DNA from: CF-118 sp035934385
GTDB lineage: Bacteria; Chloroflexota; Dormibacteria; Dormibacterales; Dormibacteraceae
Assembly: GCA_035934385.1 (NCBI GenBank)
Contig: DASYXY010000085.1
Location: 1-64,000 of the forward strand
Direction: 5' to 3'
Length of the DNA: 64,000 nucleotides
Shown piece by piece: positions 50,459 through 58,607 of this stretch. The number at the start of each line of letters is the position of its first letter. The first letter of the stretch is position 1. Both the position numbers and the translations under genes were made by a program. The notes under the pieces were generated by a model that searched no databases, was not told where the DNA came from, and was given only the letters and a program-made list of their open reading frames with translations.

Positions 50459-51332
50459 CGAGCCGGCGCCAGAACTCCTCCAGCGTGGGGCCGCCCTGCA
50501 CGCTCCGCCGGATCGCCCGGATCGGACGTTCCACCGCAGGAATGGGCAGGCGCTTGAGCACGCCGGCTTCGATGTCTCCGCGCACCGCCAGCAGGGGCAA
50601 GGCGGCGTAGCCGAGCCCGGCGAGAGCCGCGGCGCGCACGTACTCCGGGTGGCCGAGACTCATCACCTCGGAGTGGTCGTAAGCCTCGCCGATCATGGTT
50701 CGAACCGTCGATTCGGCGGACCACTCGCGCCCTCGCCCAAGGTAGCGATGCTTTGAGAGCTGGGCCGAGCTCACGCGCTTCAGCGCCGCCAGCGGGTGGT
50801 CGCGTTGCACGACCAGCACGAGCTCGTCGTGTGTGATCACGACGTTGACCAGGTCGGACATAGGCTCTCCTTCGATCAGCCCACAGTCGAGCGCGCCGGC
50901 CTTGACCTGGTTGCTGATCTCGCGTGAGGGATCGACCAGGACGCTGAGCGCGACATTTGGAAACTGCCTGTTGAAGTCGGCCAGCAGGGGCGGCAGGTAG
51001 TGCGTCGCGCACGTCGGGCTCGCGCCGAGGTGAAGGGATCCTGCTTCGAGCATCTTCAGCGCGCGCGCTGAGTCCTCCACAACCTCGAACGCGCGCAGGG
51101 CCGCCCGGCAGCTGATCGCGAGACCCCGGCCGGCATCGGTCAGCCGGACGCCGCGACCGTCACGCTCGAGCAGCCGCACGCCGACGGCGCGCTCGAAGTT
51201 GTGCACCTGCTGCGTGACCGCGCCCTGGGTGAGGTGGAGGGAGGCTGCCGCCCGGGAAACGTGCTCGTGCTCGGACACCGCGAGAAAGGACCTGACCTGC
51301 TCGACGGTGAACGAGGGCTTGCTCACCGCCAC
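50442..51332 (-). CDS. LysR-family transcriptional regulator
   Basis: 296 residues. The N-terminal HTH is VEQVRSFLAVSEHEHVSRAA, then ASLHLTQGAVTQQVHNFER, as in LysR proteins. The C-terminal effector domain spans about 90-296 (GSLHLGASPTCATHYLPPLL; LGYAALPLLAVRGDIEAGVL). GTG 51332, or GTG 51326. A regulated target is not adjacent in the usual divergent arrangement; the Flp pilin and GH13 genes lie on the other side of its start. Confidence 0.92.
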   Translation of the reverse strand: MAVSKPSFTVEQVRSFLAVSEHEHVSRAAASLHLTQGAVTQQVHNFERAVGVRLLERDGRGVRLTDAGRGLAISCRAALRAFEVVEDSARALKMLEAGSLHLGASPTCATHYLPPLLADFNRQFPNVALSVLVDPSREISNQVKAGALDCGLIEGEPMSDLVNVVITHDELVLVVQRDHPLAALKRVSSAQLSKHRYLGRGREWSAESTVRTMIGEAYDHSEVMSLGHPEYVRAAALAGLGYAALPLLAVRGDIEAGVLKRLPIPAVERPIRAIRRSVQGGPTLEEFWRRLVRGIS

Positions 51333-51457
51333 ATATTAGGGCGACTGATCGTTTCGATTACGAATCGTCGTAACACTGCCGGCGCTCAGCATGCTGCACG
51401 GCAGCGCTGCAAGGGTACCGTAGCCTTCGCGTTAGGAAGGGAAGAGGAGGTCAAAAG

Positions 51458-51622
51458 TTGTTCTGCAAGTCGATAGCCCGCGCTGATCGTCAGCGCGGCC
51501 AGGGGATGGTCGAGTATGCCCTCATCCTGGTTCTGGTTTCGATTGTTGTCATCGTGATCCTTCTGACCATGGGGAACCAGATCCAGAACGTCTTCTCCAA
51601 CGTCGTCGCCGCACTCGGCTGA
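51458..51622 (+). CDS. flp: Flp/Fap-type pilin (type IVb pre-pilin)
   Basis: 54 residues from TTG 51458, which has AGGAGG seven bases upstream. After a short basic leader comes the class III pre-pilin cleavage region and hydrophobic helix GQGMVEYALILVLVSIVVIV, with the conserved Glu five residues after the cleavage Gly, then GNQIQNVFSNVVAALG. Flp pilins are assembled by the Tad machinery; no tad genes lie in this window, so its assembly genes must be elsewhere. Confidence 0.88.
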   Translation: MFCKSIARADRQRGQGMVEYALILVLVSIVVIVILLTMGNQIQNVFSNVVAALG

Positions 51623-51649
51623 CCTTTCGACGCGGTATCTTGGCGGGCC

Positions 51650-53221
51650 GTGCGCCCTTCGTGGTGGCGGAACGGTGTCTTCTACCAGGTCTATGTGCGC
51701 AGCTTTGCCGACTCGAACGATGACGGCGTTGGCGACCTGCCCGGAATCGCATCGCGACTCGACTATCTGAAATCGCTGGGCCTCGACGGCCTGTGGCTCA
51801 CTCCGTTCTATCCCTCGCCGCAGAAGGACCATGGCTATGACGTCGCCGACTACTACGGGGTGAACCCGGAGTACGGCACGCTGGCCGACTTCGACCACCT
51901 GGTGAACGAGGCGCACCGGCGTGGAATCAAGGTGCTGATCGACATCGTGCCCAACCACACCTCCAGCCGCCACCCCTGGTTCGAGGCGGCGCTGAGCGCA
52001 CCCGACGATCCGCACCGGACGATGTACTACTTCGTGCCGGGGAAGGACGGGGCGCCGCCCAACAACTGGCAGTCGGCATTCGGAGGCTCGGCGTGGACGC
52101 CGCTCGACGGCGTGCCGGAGTGGTACCTGCACCTCTTCGCTCCGGAGCAGCCCGACCTCAACTGGTGGAACCCGGCGGTTCCGGCTGAATTTCGCCAGAT
52201 CGTCAAGTACTGGCTCGACCGCGGCGCGGACGGTTTCCGCATCGACGTGGCTGTCTCGCTCTACAAGCGGCGTGACCTGGCCGACCGGCCGATCGTGCCG
52301 GACCGAGTCACGGGCGAACCGACGACCGCGCCGGGCTTCGCGATCATCGACCAGCCCGAGGTCCACGAGGTGTATCGGGACTGGCGGCACATCGCGGGGA
52401 CTTACGAACCCGAGCGTGTGCTCGTCGGCGAGATCTTCGACCCAGGGCGTCAGGCACGCTACATAAAGCAGGACGAGCTGCACATGGCTTTCGCGATGCT
52501 GGATCGCCGCTGGGAAGCAGCGCTCTGGAAGAAAGCCATCGACGTTTACCGGCGAGCGGTCTCGCACGGGACGTCGCTGCCGAGCTGGACCCAGTCGAAT
52601 CACGACGTCCTGAGGCACGTGACACGGCTGGGAGGCGATGGCATCGGTCGACAGAGAGCGAAAGCCTCGGCGCTGCTGCTACTCGGCCTTCCAGGGCAGT
52701 ACTTCATCTACCAGGGTGAAGAGCTCGGCCTCGAAGAGGTCGTCGTGCCGCCCGAGCGCCGTGAGGATCCGCTGTACATCCGCACGAACGGCCGGCACCA
52801 GGGACGTGACGGCTGCCGCGTCCCGTTGCCGTGGCGTGAGCACGAGCCCAACGCGGGATTCTCGACCTCACCTCCGTGGCTGCCCATGCCCGCCGGTTGG
52901 GATCGATACGCCGTCGACGCGCAGGCGCGGTCGTCAACATCGATGCTGAGCCTCTACCGCCGCCTGCTCGCTGTCCGGCGCGGTCTCGCCCCGAGGCTGA
53001 CGTCGCGGATGGCGTGGGCAACGGCTCCGAATGACTGCCTGATCTATCACCGAGGGCCGCTTTCCGTGGCTTGCAACTTCAGCCACAGGCCGCTCGAGCT
53101 CGACCTGCCGGGCCGGCTTCTGATCGGCAGCTCCCCTGGCGTCAGGCGGTCGGCGACTCGGCTGCTCTTGCCTCCCAACTCGGCCGCGTGGCTGGAGACC
53201 CGCCGCCCAGCCGGCTCTTAA
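51650..53221 (+). CDS. Alpha-glucosidase, glycoside hydrolase family 13 (oligo-1,6-glucosidase type)
   Basis: 523 residues. GH13 conserved regions: IDIVPNHTS, GFRIDVA (nucleophile Asp199), LVGEIFD (acid/base Glu261) and SNHD (Asp319). The beginning WWRNGVFYQVYVRSFADSND and the KDHGYDVADYYG segment are those of the alpha-glucosidase/oligo-1,6-glucosidase subfamily. No signal peptide, so cytoplasmic. GTG 51650. It probably releases glucose from malto- or isomalto-oligosaccharides; trehalose-related activity is also possible. Confidence 0.92.
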   Translation: MRPSWWRNGVFYQVYVRSFADSNDDGVGDLPGIASRLDYLKSLGLDGLWLTPFYPSPQKDHGYDVADYYGVNPEYGTLADFDHLVNEAHRRGIKVLIDIVPNHTSSRHPWFEAALSAPDDPHRTMYYFVPGKDGAPPNNWQSAFGGSAWTPLDGVPEWYLHLFAPEQPDLNWWNPAVPAEFRQIVKYWLDRGADGFRIDVAVSLYKRRDLADRPIVPDRVTGEPTTAPGFAIIDQPEVHEVYRDWRHIAGTYEPERVLVGEIFDPGRQARYIKQDELHMAFAMLDRRWEAALWKKAIDVYRRAVSHGTSLPSWTQSNHDVLRHVTRLGGDGIGRQRAKASALLLLGLPGQYFIYQGEELGLEEVVVPPERREDPLYIRTNGRHQGRDGCRVPLPWREHEPNAGFSTSPPWLPMPAGWDRYAVDAQARSSTSMLSLYRRLLAVRRGLAPRLTSRMAWATAPNDCLIYHRGPLSVACNFSHRPLELDLPGRLLIGSSPGVRRSATRLLLPPNSAAWLETRRPAGS

Positions 53222-53317
53222 CCTGCGCGCGGCGGCGCGTTAACAGGTTGGCTGTAGCGTGCGGGTTGCTTGGATTCCATCACCACCGACTCCAACCAGG
53301 CCGCGGGAGCGTGGGTC

Positions 53318-53758
53318 ATGAAGGTGCTTCAGATCCTGCAGCCCGAGACCGTCAAGGTGGACATTCTGCGTTCGATGGACCTGTTCGCGGGGATGCGCTG
53401 GCCCGAGCTCGCGGAGGCCGGTTCCCAGTTCGACGAGGTGGCCGTGCCGCGGGGCGCCCGCCTGACGGTCCAGGGCCGAGCGGACACCCGGCTGTGCGTC
53501 CTGATCACCGGCGAGGCGCTGGTGTCCGCCGACGCCCGCCCGCTGAGGGTCATCGGCCACGGGGACGCCGTTGGCCTGCCCAGCATGCTGTACCGGATCA
53601 AGTCGCCAGAGACCACCGTCGCCCTGAGCCCGATCCGGGCCCTTTCCGCAGGGCCCGAGCAGTTTCGCGAGCTGGTTCGCAAGGCTACGATCCGTCGCCG
53701 TCTTGTCGCCCTGGCCGCCGATCAGCTCCGTCGCGGGCGGCCGTTCCGAGGCCGCTGA
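53318..53758 (+). CDS. Stand-alone cyclic-nucleotide-binding-like domain protein
   Basis: 146 residues from ATG 53318; TTG 53270 is an alternative that adds 16 residues. The cNMP-binding beta-barrel pattern appears as ILRSMDLFAGMRWPELAEAG, then VPRGARLTVQGRADTRLCVL and ITGEALVSADARPLRVIGHG. The phosphate-binding cassette is degenerate and no C-terminal HTH follows; it ends in a basic helix. It may be a sensor domain acting on a partner protein. It sits just before ppk1. Confidence 0.75.
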   Translation: MKVLQILQPETVKVDILRSMDLFAGMRWPELAEAGSQFDEVAVPRGARLTVQGRADTRLCVLITGEALVSADARPLRVIGHGDAVGLPSMLYRIKSPETTVALSPIRALSAGPEQFRELVRKATIRRRLVALAADQLRRGRPFRGR

Positions 53759-53833
53759 CGGACGGCCACTCCGGTCGGGAAATCAGCACGCGCAGAGGCC
53801 AAGGAAAGATCGCTTACCGGTAATCTTGCGGGC

Positions 53834-55948
53834 GTGGCGCTGGGGGTTCGGGCGGAGGAGCAGTCGGGGCCGGTTCCTGTCCCGGAGGTCCCACGCTTCC
53901 TCAACCGGGAGCTTTCGAGGCTCGATTTCGACGAACGCGTCCTGGCCATGGCCGAGGACACGAAGCTGCCGATCCTGGAGCGCGTGCGCTTCCTGGCGAT
54001 CTTCAGCTCGAACCTTGACGACTTCTTCCAGGTCCGTGTCGCCGGTCTGAAAGAGCAGGTGCTGGCCGCCGTGGCGGTGGCCTCACCGGACGGAATGACA
54101 CCACTCGAGCAATTGCGCGCCATCAGGCTGAGGGTCGAGGGCCTGATCCAGCGCCAGACGGGCATCTTCAACTCCGAGATAGTCCCCGCGCTCGCCGCGG
54201 CCGGCATCACCCTGGTTCGCGGCGAGGATGTCACCAAGAAGGAGCTGAGTCAGCTCCATTCGGTTTTCCGTCAGCAGATGTTTCCGGTGCTGACGCCTCT
54301 CGCGGTCGACCCCGCGCATCCGTTCCCGTACATCTCGCATCTCTCGCTCAACCTGGCGGTCATCGTGCGCGATCCTCAGCGCCACCAGCAGCGCTTCGCG
54401 CGTGTGAAGGTGCCACCTGTGCTGCCGCGGCTCGTGCCGCTGGCCGAAGGCGAGCGCTACATCCCGCTGGAAGACGTGATCGCGCTGCACCTTCAGTCGC
54501 TGTTCCCCGGCATGGAGATCGTCGACCACCATCCCTTCCGCGTCACGCGCGATGGCGACCTCGACGATGTGGACAGTGACGCGGAGGACCTGCTCGCCGC
54601 GATCCAGACGGAGCTTCGCCGCCGGCGCCGTCACGCGCGAGTCGTGCGTCTTGAGGTGAACCCCGGAATGTCGGCCGAGGTGCTGGAGCTGCTCACGCGC
54701 GAGCTCGAGCTGCAGCCGTCGGACGTGTACCAGGTGGACGGCCCGCTGGACCTATCCGCTGTGCAGTCGCTCGCGCAGCTCGACCGGCCCGACCTCAAGG
54801 AAGAGCCATGGACGCCGACGACGCAGCCGCGCCTGCAGGGTCTCGGCGCGGAGGTGCCTGACCTGTTCGTCGTGCTGAGGTCCGGCGATCTTCTCGCCCA
54901 CCATCCGTACGACTCGTTCGCCACGTCGGTCGAGGCGTTCATCGACCACGCGGCGAGCGATCCCAACGTGCTCGCCATCAAACAGACGCTGTACCGCACC
55001 TCGGGCCAGGCGAGCCCTATCGTGCGCGCGCTCATCACGGCTGCCGAAGCCGGCAAGCAGGTCGTGGCGCTGGTGGAGCTCAAGGCGCGCGGCGACGAGC
55101 AGGCGAATATCGCGTGGGCGCGCGCACTCGAAGAGGCGAACGTTCATGTCGTGTACGGCCTGGTCGGCTTGAAGACGCACGCCAAAGTGACGTCGGTGGT
55201 GCGGCGCGAGGGAAGGCACATCCAGCACTACGTGCACGTGGGCACTGGCAACTACAACCCCAGCACGGCGCACCAGTACGAGGACGTTAGCCTTTTGTCT
55301 GCTGATCCGGACCTCGGTGCGGATGTGACCGAGCTGTTCAACCTGCTCACGGGGTACAGCCGGCAGAACCGTTACCGCAAGCTGCTCGTGGCGCCGACCA
55401 ACCTGCGGCCGGACCTCGCGCACCTGATCGAGCGCGAGGCCAAGCCAGGCGGGCGCATCGCGATCAAAGTCAACAACCTGGTCGACCCAGAGCTCATCGA
55501 CGCGCTTTACCACGCGTCGCAGGAAGGCGCCGAGATCGACCTGATCATCCGGAGCATGTGCTCATTGCGTCCCGGAGTGCCCCGGCTCTCGGAACGAATC
55601 CGAGTGCGCTCGATCGTCGGCCGGTTCCTCGAGCACTCGCGCATCTTTGGATTCGGTCGTGGCGACGACGCCGAGCTCTATCTCGGCTCGTCCGACCTGA
55701 TGCCGCGCAACCTCGACCGCAGAGTCGAGGTGGTCGTGCCCGTCACCGACTCACTGCTCCGAGCGCGGCTGCAGAGCATCCTCGACGTGTGCCTCGCCGA
55801 CGATGTGCTCGCGTGGGAGCTCAGCGCCGACGGCGCCTGGAGCAAGGTGCCGACGGTGGTTGGCCTCAACTCCCAGCGCCGCTTCCAGGAGCTGGCGCTG
55901 GAGAGAGCCCGGTCGAATGGCGCGGCATCCCGCGTCACTCATGGCTAG
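53834..55948 (+). CDS. ppk1: Polyphosphate kinase 1
   Basis: 704 residues, the usual Ppk1 length with N, H, C1 and C2 domains. N-domain: FLNRELSRLDFDERVL and FLAIFSSNLDDFFQVRVAGL. Catalytic His449 in VGLKTHAKV. HYVHVGTGNYNPSTA and DVSLLSADPDLGADVTELFN follow. It makes polyphosphate from ATP by way of a phosphohistidine. GTG 53834. It overlaps the CYTH-CHAD gene by 8 bases, so enzyme and polyphosphate-binding protein are co-translated. Confidence 0.96.
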   Translation: MALGVRAEEQSGPVPVPEVPRFLNRELSRLDFDERVLAMAEDTKLPILERVRFLAIFSSNLDDFFQVRVAGLKEQVLAAVAVASPDGMTPLEQLRAIRLRVEGLIQRQTGIFNSEIVPALAAAGITLVRGEDVTKKELSQLHSVFRQQMFPVLTPLAVDPAHPFPYISHLSLNLAVIVRDPQRHQQRFARVKVPPVLPRLVPLAEGERYIPLEDVIALHLQSLFPGMEIVDHHPFRVTRDGDLDDVDSDAEDLLAAIQTELRRRRRHARVVRLEVNPGMSAEVLELLTRELELQPSDVYQVDGPLDLSAVQSLAQLDRPDLKEEPWTPTTQPRLQGLGAEVPDLFVVLRSGDLLAHHPYDSFATSVEAFIDHAASDPNVLAIKQTLYRTSGQASPIVRALITAAEAGKQVVALVELKARGDEQANIAWARALEEANVHVVYGLVGLKTHAKVTSVVRREGRHIQHYVHVGTGNYNPSTAHQYEDVSLLSADPDLGADVTELFNLLTGYSRQNRYRKLLVAPTNLRPDLAHLIEREAKPGGRIAIKVNNLVDPELIDALYHASQEGAEIDLIIRSMCSLRPGVPRLSERIRVRSIVGRFLEHSRIFGFGRGDDAELYLGSSDLMPRNLDRRVEVVVPVTDSLLRARLQSILDVCLADDVLAWELSADGAWSKVPTVVGLNSQRRFQELALERARSNGAASRVTHG

Positions 55949-57446
55949 CAGCCCACCCAAAGAACGCGAGGTCAAGCTAGGAGCCGGACCGGCCTTCCAC
56001 CTGCCCAGCCTCGACGGCGTCGTCGAGGGCGCGGTCGTGCAGTCGCCCGAGGTGCTTCGCCTCGAGACCGTGTATCACGACACGCCTGACCTGCGCCTTG
56101 CTCGCTGGGGCGTGTCGCTGCGTCATCGCGGCGGCGAGGGCTGGACGCTGAAGCTGTCGCCACTTCCGGGCAGCGCATCGAATCCCGATGTACTGGAGCG
56201 CACCGAGCTCAATTACCCCGGCGGCCCGAAGCGACCGCCAGAGGCGGCGGTGGCGGTGGTGCGCGCATACGTGCGCCGTTCGGAGCTGATTCCGGTGGCG
56301 CGGCTGTCCACCGTGCGGCGGCGGGTGCGACTGACGGACGCATCGGGGGCGCGCCTCGCCGAGGTGGTGGACGACGAGGTCTCCGTCCGGGACGGACGGC
56401 GCGTGGCGGCGCGGTTCCGGGAGATCGAGGTCGAGGTGCCGGACGGTGAGTCGGCGCTCGACCCTCTCGTCAGCAGGCTCCGCACCGCGGGCGCCGGCGC
56501 CCCCGACCCGACGCCGAAGCATGTCCGCGCTCTCGGGCCCCGCGCGATGGAGCCGCCGGAAGTCTCGCCATTGCCTGTCCTGCCTGGCGCAGCCGCCACG
56601 GAAGTGATCCGAAGCGTGCTCGCCCAATCGGTCGCCCACCTGCTCCGACACGACCCGATCGTGCGCACCGGCGGGGACCCGGAGGCGGTTCACCAGGCGC
56701 GCGTGGCGATCCGCACGCTGCGCTCGAACCTGCGCACCTTCGGTCCGCTGCTCGATCCCGAGTGGACCGAGCCCCTGCGCACCGAGCTTGGTTGGCTCGG
56801 GCTGGCACTGGGCGCGGTGCGCGACCGGGAGGTGCTGCTCGACCGCCTGCGCGCGCGGGCGACTTCGCTCCCGCCAGGCGACCAGCGCGCCGCCTCATCG
56901 CTGCTGTCAGTGCTCGACAAGGAGATCGAGGAGCTGCGCCACAAGCTGCTCGTCGACCTCGACTCCGCCCGCTACGTCGACCTCATCGAGCGCCTGGTCG
57001 CCGCGGCGCTGGCCCCGGTCACAATGCCCGACGCCGACCAGCCGGCCCAGGACGTCCTGCCGAGGCTGGCCGGCGGCCCGTGGCGCCGTCTCCGCTCGGC
57101 GGTGCGACAGCTACCGGAGAATCCGACCGATCCCGAGCTGCACCGCATCCGCATCCTCGCCAAGCGGGCGCGTTATGCAGCAGAGGCGGTGCAGGCGGTC
57201 GCGGGACCGGTGGCGACCAGGTTTGCCCGCGCCGCGGCGAAGCTCCAGACGGTGCTGGGCGAGCACCAGGACAGCGTCACCGCGCAGGCCTGGCTGCGGG
57301 GCGCTCGCGCCACGGGCCGGCGAGCGTTCGCGGCCGGGGAGCTGATCGCGATGGAACACGTCGCCGCCGCCGACGCCAGGTCGAAATGGACGAAAGTCTG
57401 GAACGCGCTCGACCGCAAGCAGCTTCGCACATGGATGGGGACCTGA
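55941..57446 (+). CDS. CYTH-CHAD domain protein
   Basis: 501 residues from ATG 55941. The CYTH domain (about 5-195) begins with the EREVKL motif and includes ARFREIEVEVPDG; it binds or hydrolyses triphosphates. The CHAD domain (about 215-501) has paired His/Lys/Arg-rich helices (VHQARVAIRTLRSNLRTFG; LHRIRILAKRARYAAEAV), which bind polyphosphate in characterised proteins. Its overlap with ppk1 and the phosphatase fits polyphosphate-granule metabolism. Confidence 0.93.
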   Translation: MASSPPKEREVKLGAGPAFHLPSLDGVVEGAVVQSPEVLRLETVYHDTPDLRLARWGVSLRHRGGEGWTLKLSPLPGSASNPDVLERTELNYPGGPKRPPEAAVAVVRAYVRRSELIPVARLSTVRRRVRLTDASGARLAEVVDDEVSVRDGRRVAARFREIEVEVPDGESALDPLVSRLRTAGAGAPDPTPKHVRALGPRAMEPPEVSPLPVLPGAAATEVIRSVLAQSVAHLLRHDPIVRTGGDPEAVHQARVAIRTLRSNLRTFGPLLDPEWTEPLRTELGWLGLALGAVRDREVLLDRLRARATSLPPGDQRAASSLLSVLDKEIEELRHKLLVDLDSARYVDLIERLVAAALAPVTMPDADQPAQDVLPRLAGGPWRRLRSAVRQLPENPTDPELHRIRILAKRARYAAEAVQAVAGPVATRFARAAAKLQTVLGEHQDSVTAQAWLRGARATGRRAFAAGELIAMEHVAAADARSKWTKVWNALDRKQLRTWMGT

Positions 57447-57904
57447 GCACTTTCTATTTCGTGCGGCACGCCAAGGCCGGCAGCCGCGGCCACTGGACCG
57501 GCGACGACCGCAAGCGTCCCCTCAGCAAGAAGGGCATGAAACAGGCCGAAGAGCTCGTCACCATCTTCGCCAACTTCGACATCACGGCCGTCTACAGCAG
57601 CCCGCACCTGCGCTGCATGCAGACCGTCGAGCCGCTGGCGCGCGCTCACAGGTTGAAGGTCCAGGCGGAGCCCGGACTCGCCGAAGGCCGCGGCCTCGAG
57701 GCCGCGTATCGATTCTTCAACGACCCCAAGCTCGACGAGGTCGTGCTGTGTACGCACGGCGACATCGTGTGGGAGCTGGTCGAGGACCTGACAACGCGAA
57801 GCGTGCTGCCGGCTTTTCGGGAGGACTTCGACAAGGGATCGACGTGGGTCGTCCAGGTGAAGGGCGGGGTTCCCGTCAAAGCGCGCTACATCCCCGCGCC
57901 GTGA
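57431..57904 (+). CDS. SixA-like histidine phosphatase
   Basis: 157 residues from ATG 57431, overlapping the CYTH-CHAD end by 16 bases. The phosphohistidine motif is VRHAKAG (RHA in place of RHG, as in SixA), followed by SSPHLRCMQTVEPLA and VLCTHGDI with the second His. SixA-type enzymes dephosphorylate protein phosphohistidine. Genes of this type are often found beside CHAD proteins. Its stop overlaps the GTG of the alkylation-repair gene. Confidence 0.9.
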   Translation: MDGDLSTFYFVRHAKAGSRGHWTGDDRKRPLSKKGMKQAEELVTIFANFDITAVYSSPHLRCMQTVEPLARAHRLKVQAEPGLAEGRGLEAAYRFFNDPKLDEVVLCTHGDIVWELVEDLTTRSVLPAFREDFDKGSTWVVQVKGGVPVKARYIPAP

Positions 57905-58596
57905 GGAGCCGGCTGCTGCCGCGCCTGCGTGCCGAGCTCGTGGCGCGCGCGGACCCGAATCGAAGGGCAGCAATGCAGGCCTACATGAAATCGGCGATGC
58001 CCTTTCACGGCGCGAAGTCGGCCCAGGTGCGAGAAGCCGTCGCCGCTGCGTTTGCAAAGGCAAGGTTCGCATCCTGCGATGAGTGGAGGGCTGAGGTCCT
58101 CGCGATCTGGCGGGACGCGAAGTTCCGTGAGGAGCGGTACGCCGCGCTCGAACTGGCCGCCGACCGACGACATCGCGATTGCCGGAATCCCGACTCGCTT
58201 CCGATGGTCGAGGAGATGATCGTGACGGGCGCGTGGTGGGACTACGTCGACGAGGTCGCGCATCTCATCGGGGACATGCTGCGCGCGCATCCGCGGGAGC
58301 TGCGACCGGTAATGCGGCGGTGGAGCGTCGACGCCAACATGTGGAAGCGGCGCGTCTCGATCATCTGCCAGATCTCTTTTAAGGAGCGCACCGACCTGCG
58401 CCTGTTGTACTCGAACATCCGGCCGAATCTCGCCGACCGCGAATTCTTCATTCGCAAGGCGATCGGGTGGGCGCTCCGCGCGTACGCGTGGACCGATCCT
58501 GTCGAAGTCGCGCGCTACGTGCGTGAGAACGAGTCCAGGCTGAGCGGTCTGAGCCGGCGCGAGGCGCTCAAAAACGTGCCCGAGAGGTTGCGCTAG
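57901..58596 (+). CDS. AlkD-like DNA alkylation repair protein
   Basis: 231 residues. The HEAT-like AlkD fold shows RRAAMQAYMKSAMPFHGAKS, then IWRDAKFREERYAALELA, WWDYVDEVAHLIG (the catalytic-site Trp/Asp region) and REFFIRKAIGWALRAYAW. It excises alkylated bases without base flipping. GTG 57901 in a GTGA overlap with the phosphatase stop, with no separate promoter evident. The hut operon follows 11 bases later. Confidence 0.92.
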   Translation: MRSRLLPRLRAELVARADPNRRAAMQAYMKSAMPFHGAKSAQVREAVAAAFAKARFASCDEWRAEVLAIWRDAKFREERYAALELAADRRHRDCRNPDSLPMVEEMIVTGAWWDYVDEVAHLIGDMLRAHPRELRPVMRRWSVDANMWKRRVSIICQISFKERTDLRLLYSNIRPNLADREFFIRKAIGWALRAYAWTDPVEVARYVRENESRLSGLSRREALKNVPERLR

Positions 58597-58607
58597 GCTA
58601 CCCGTCC

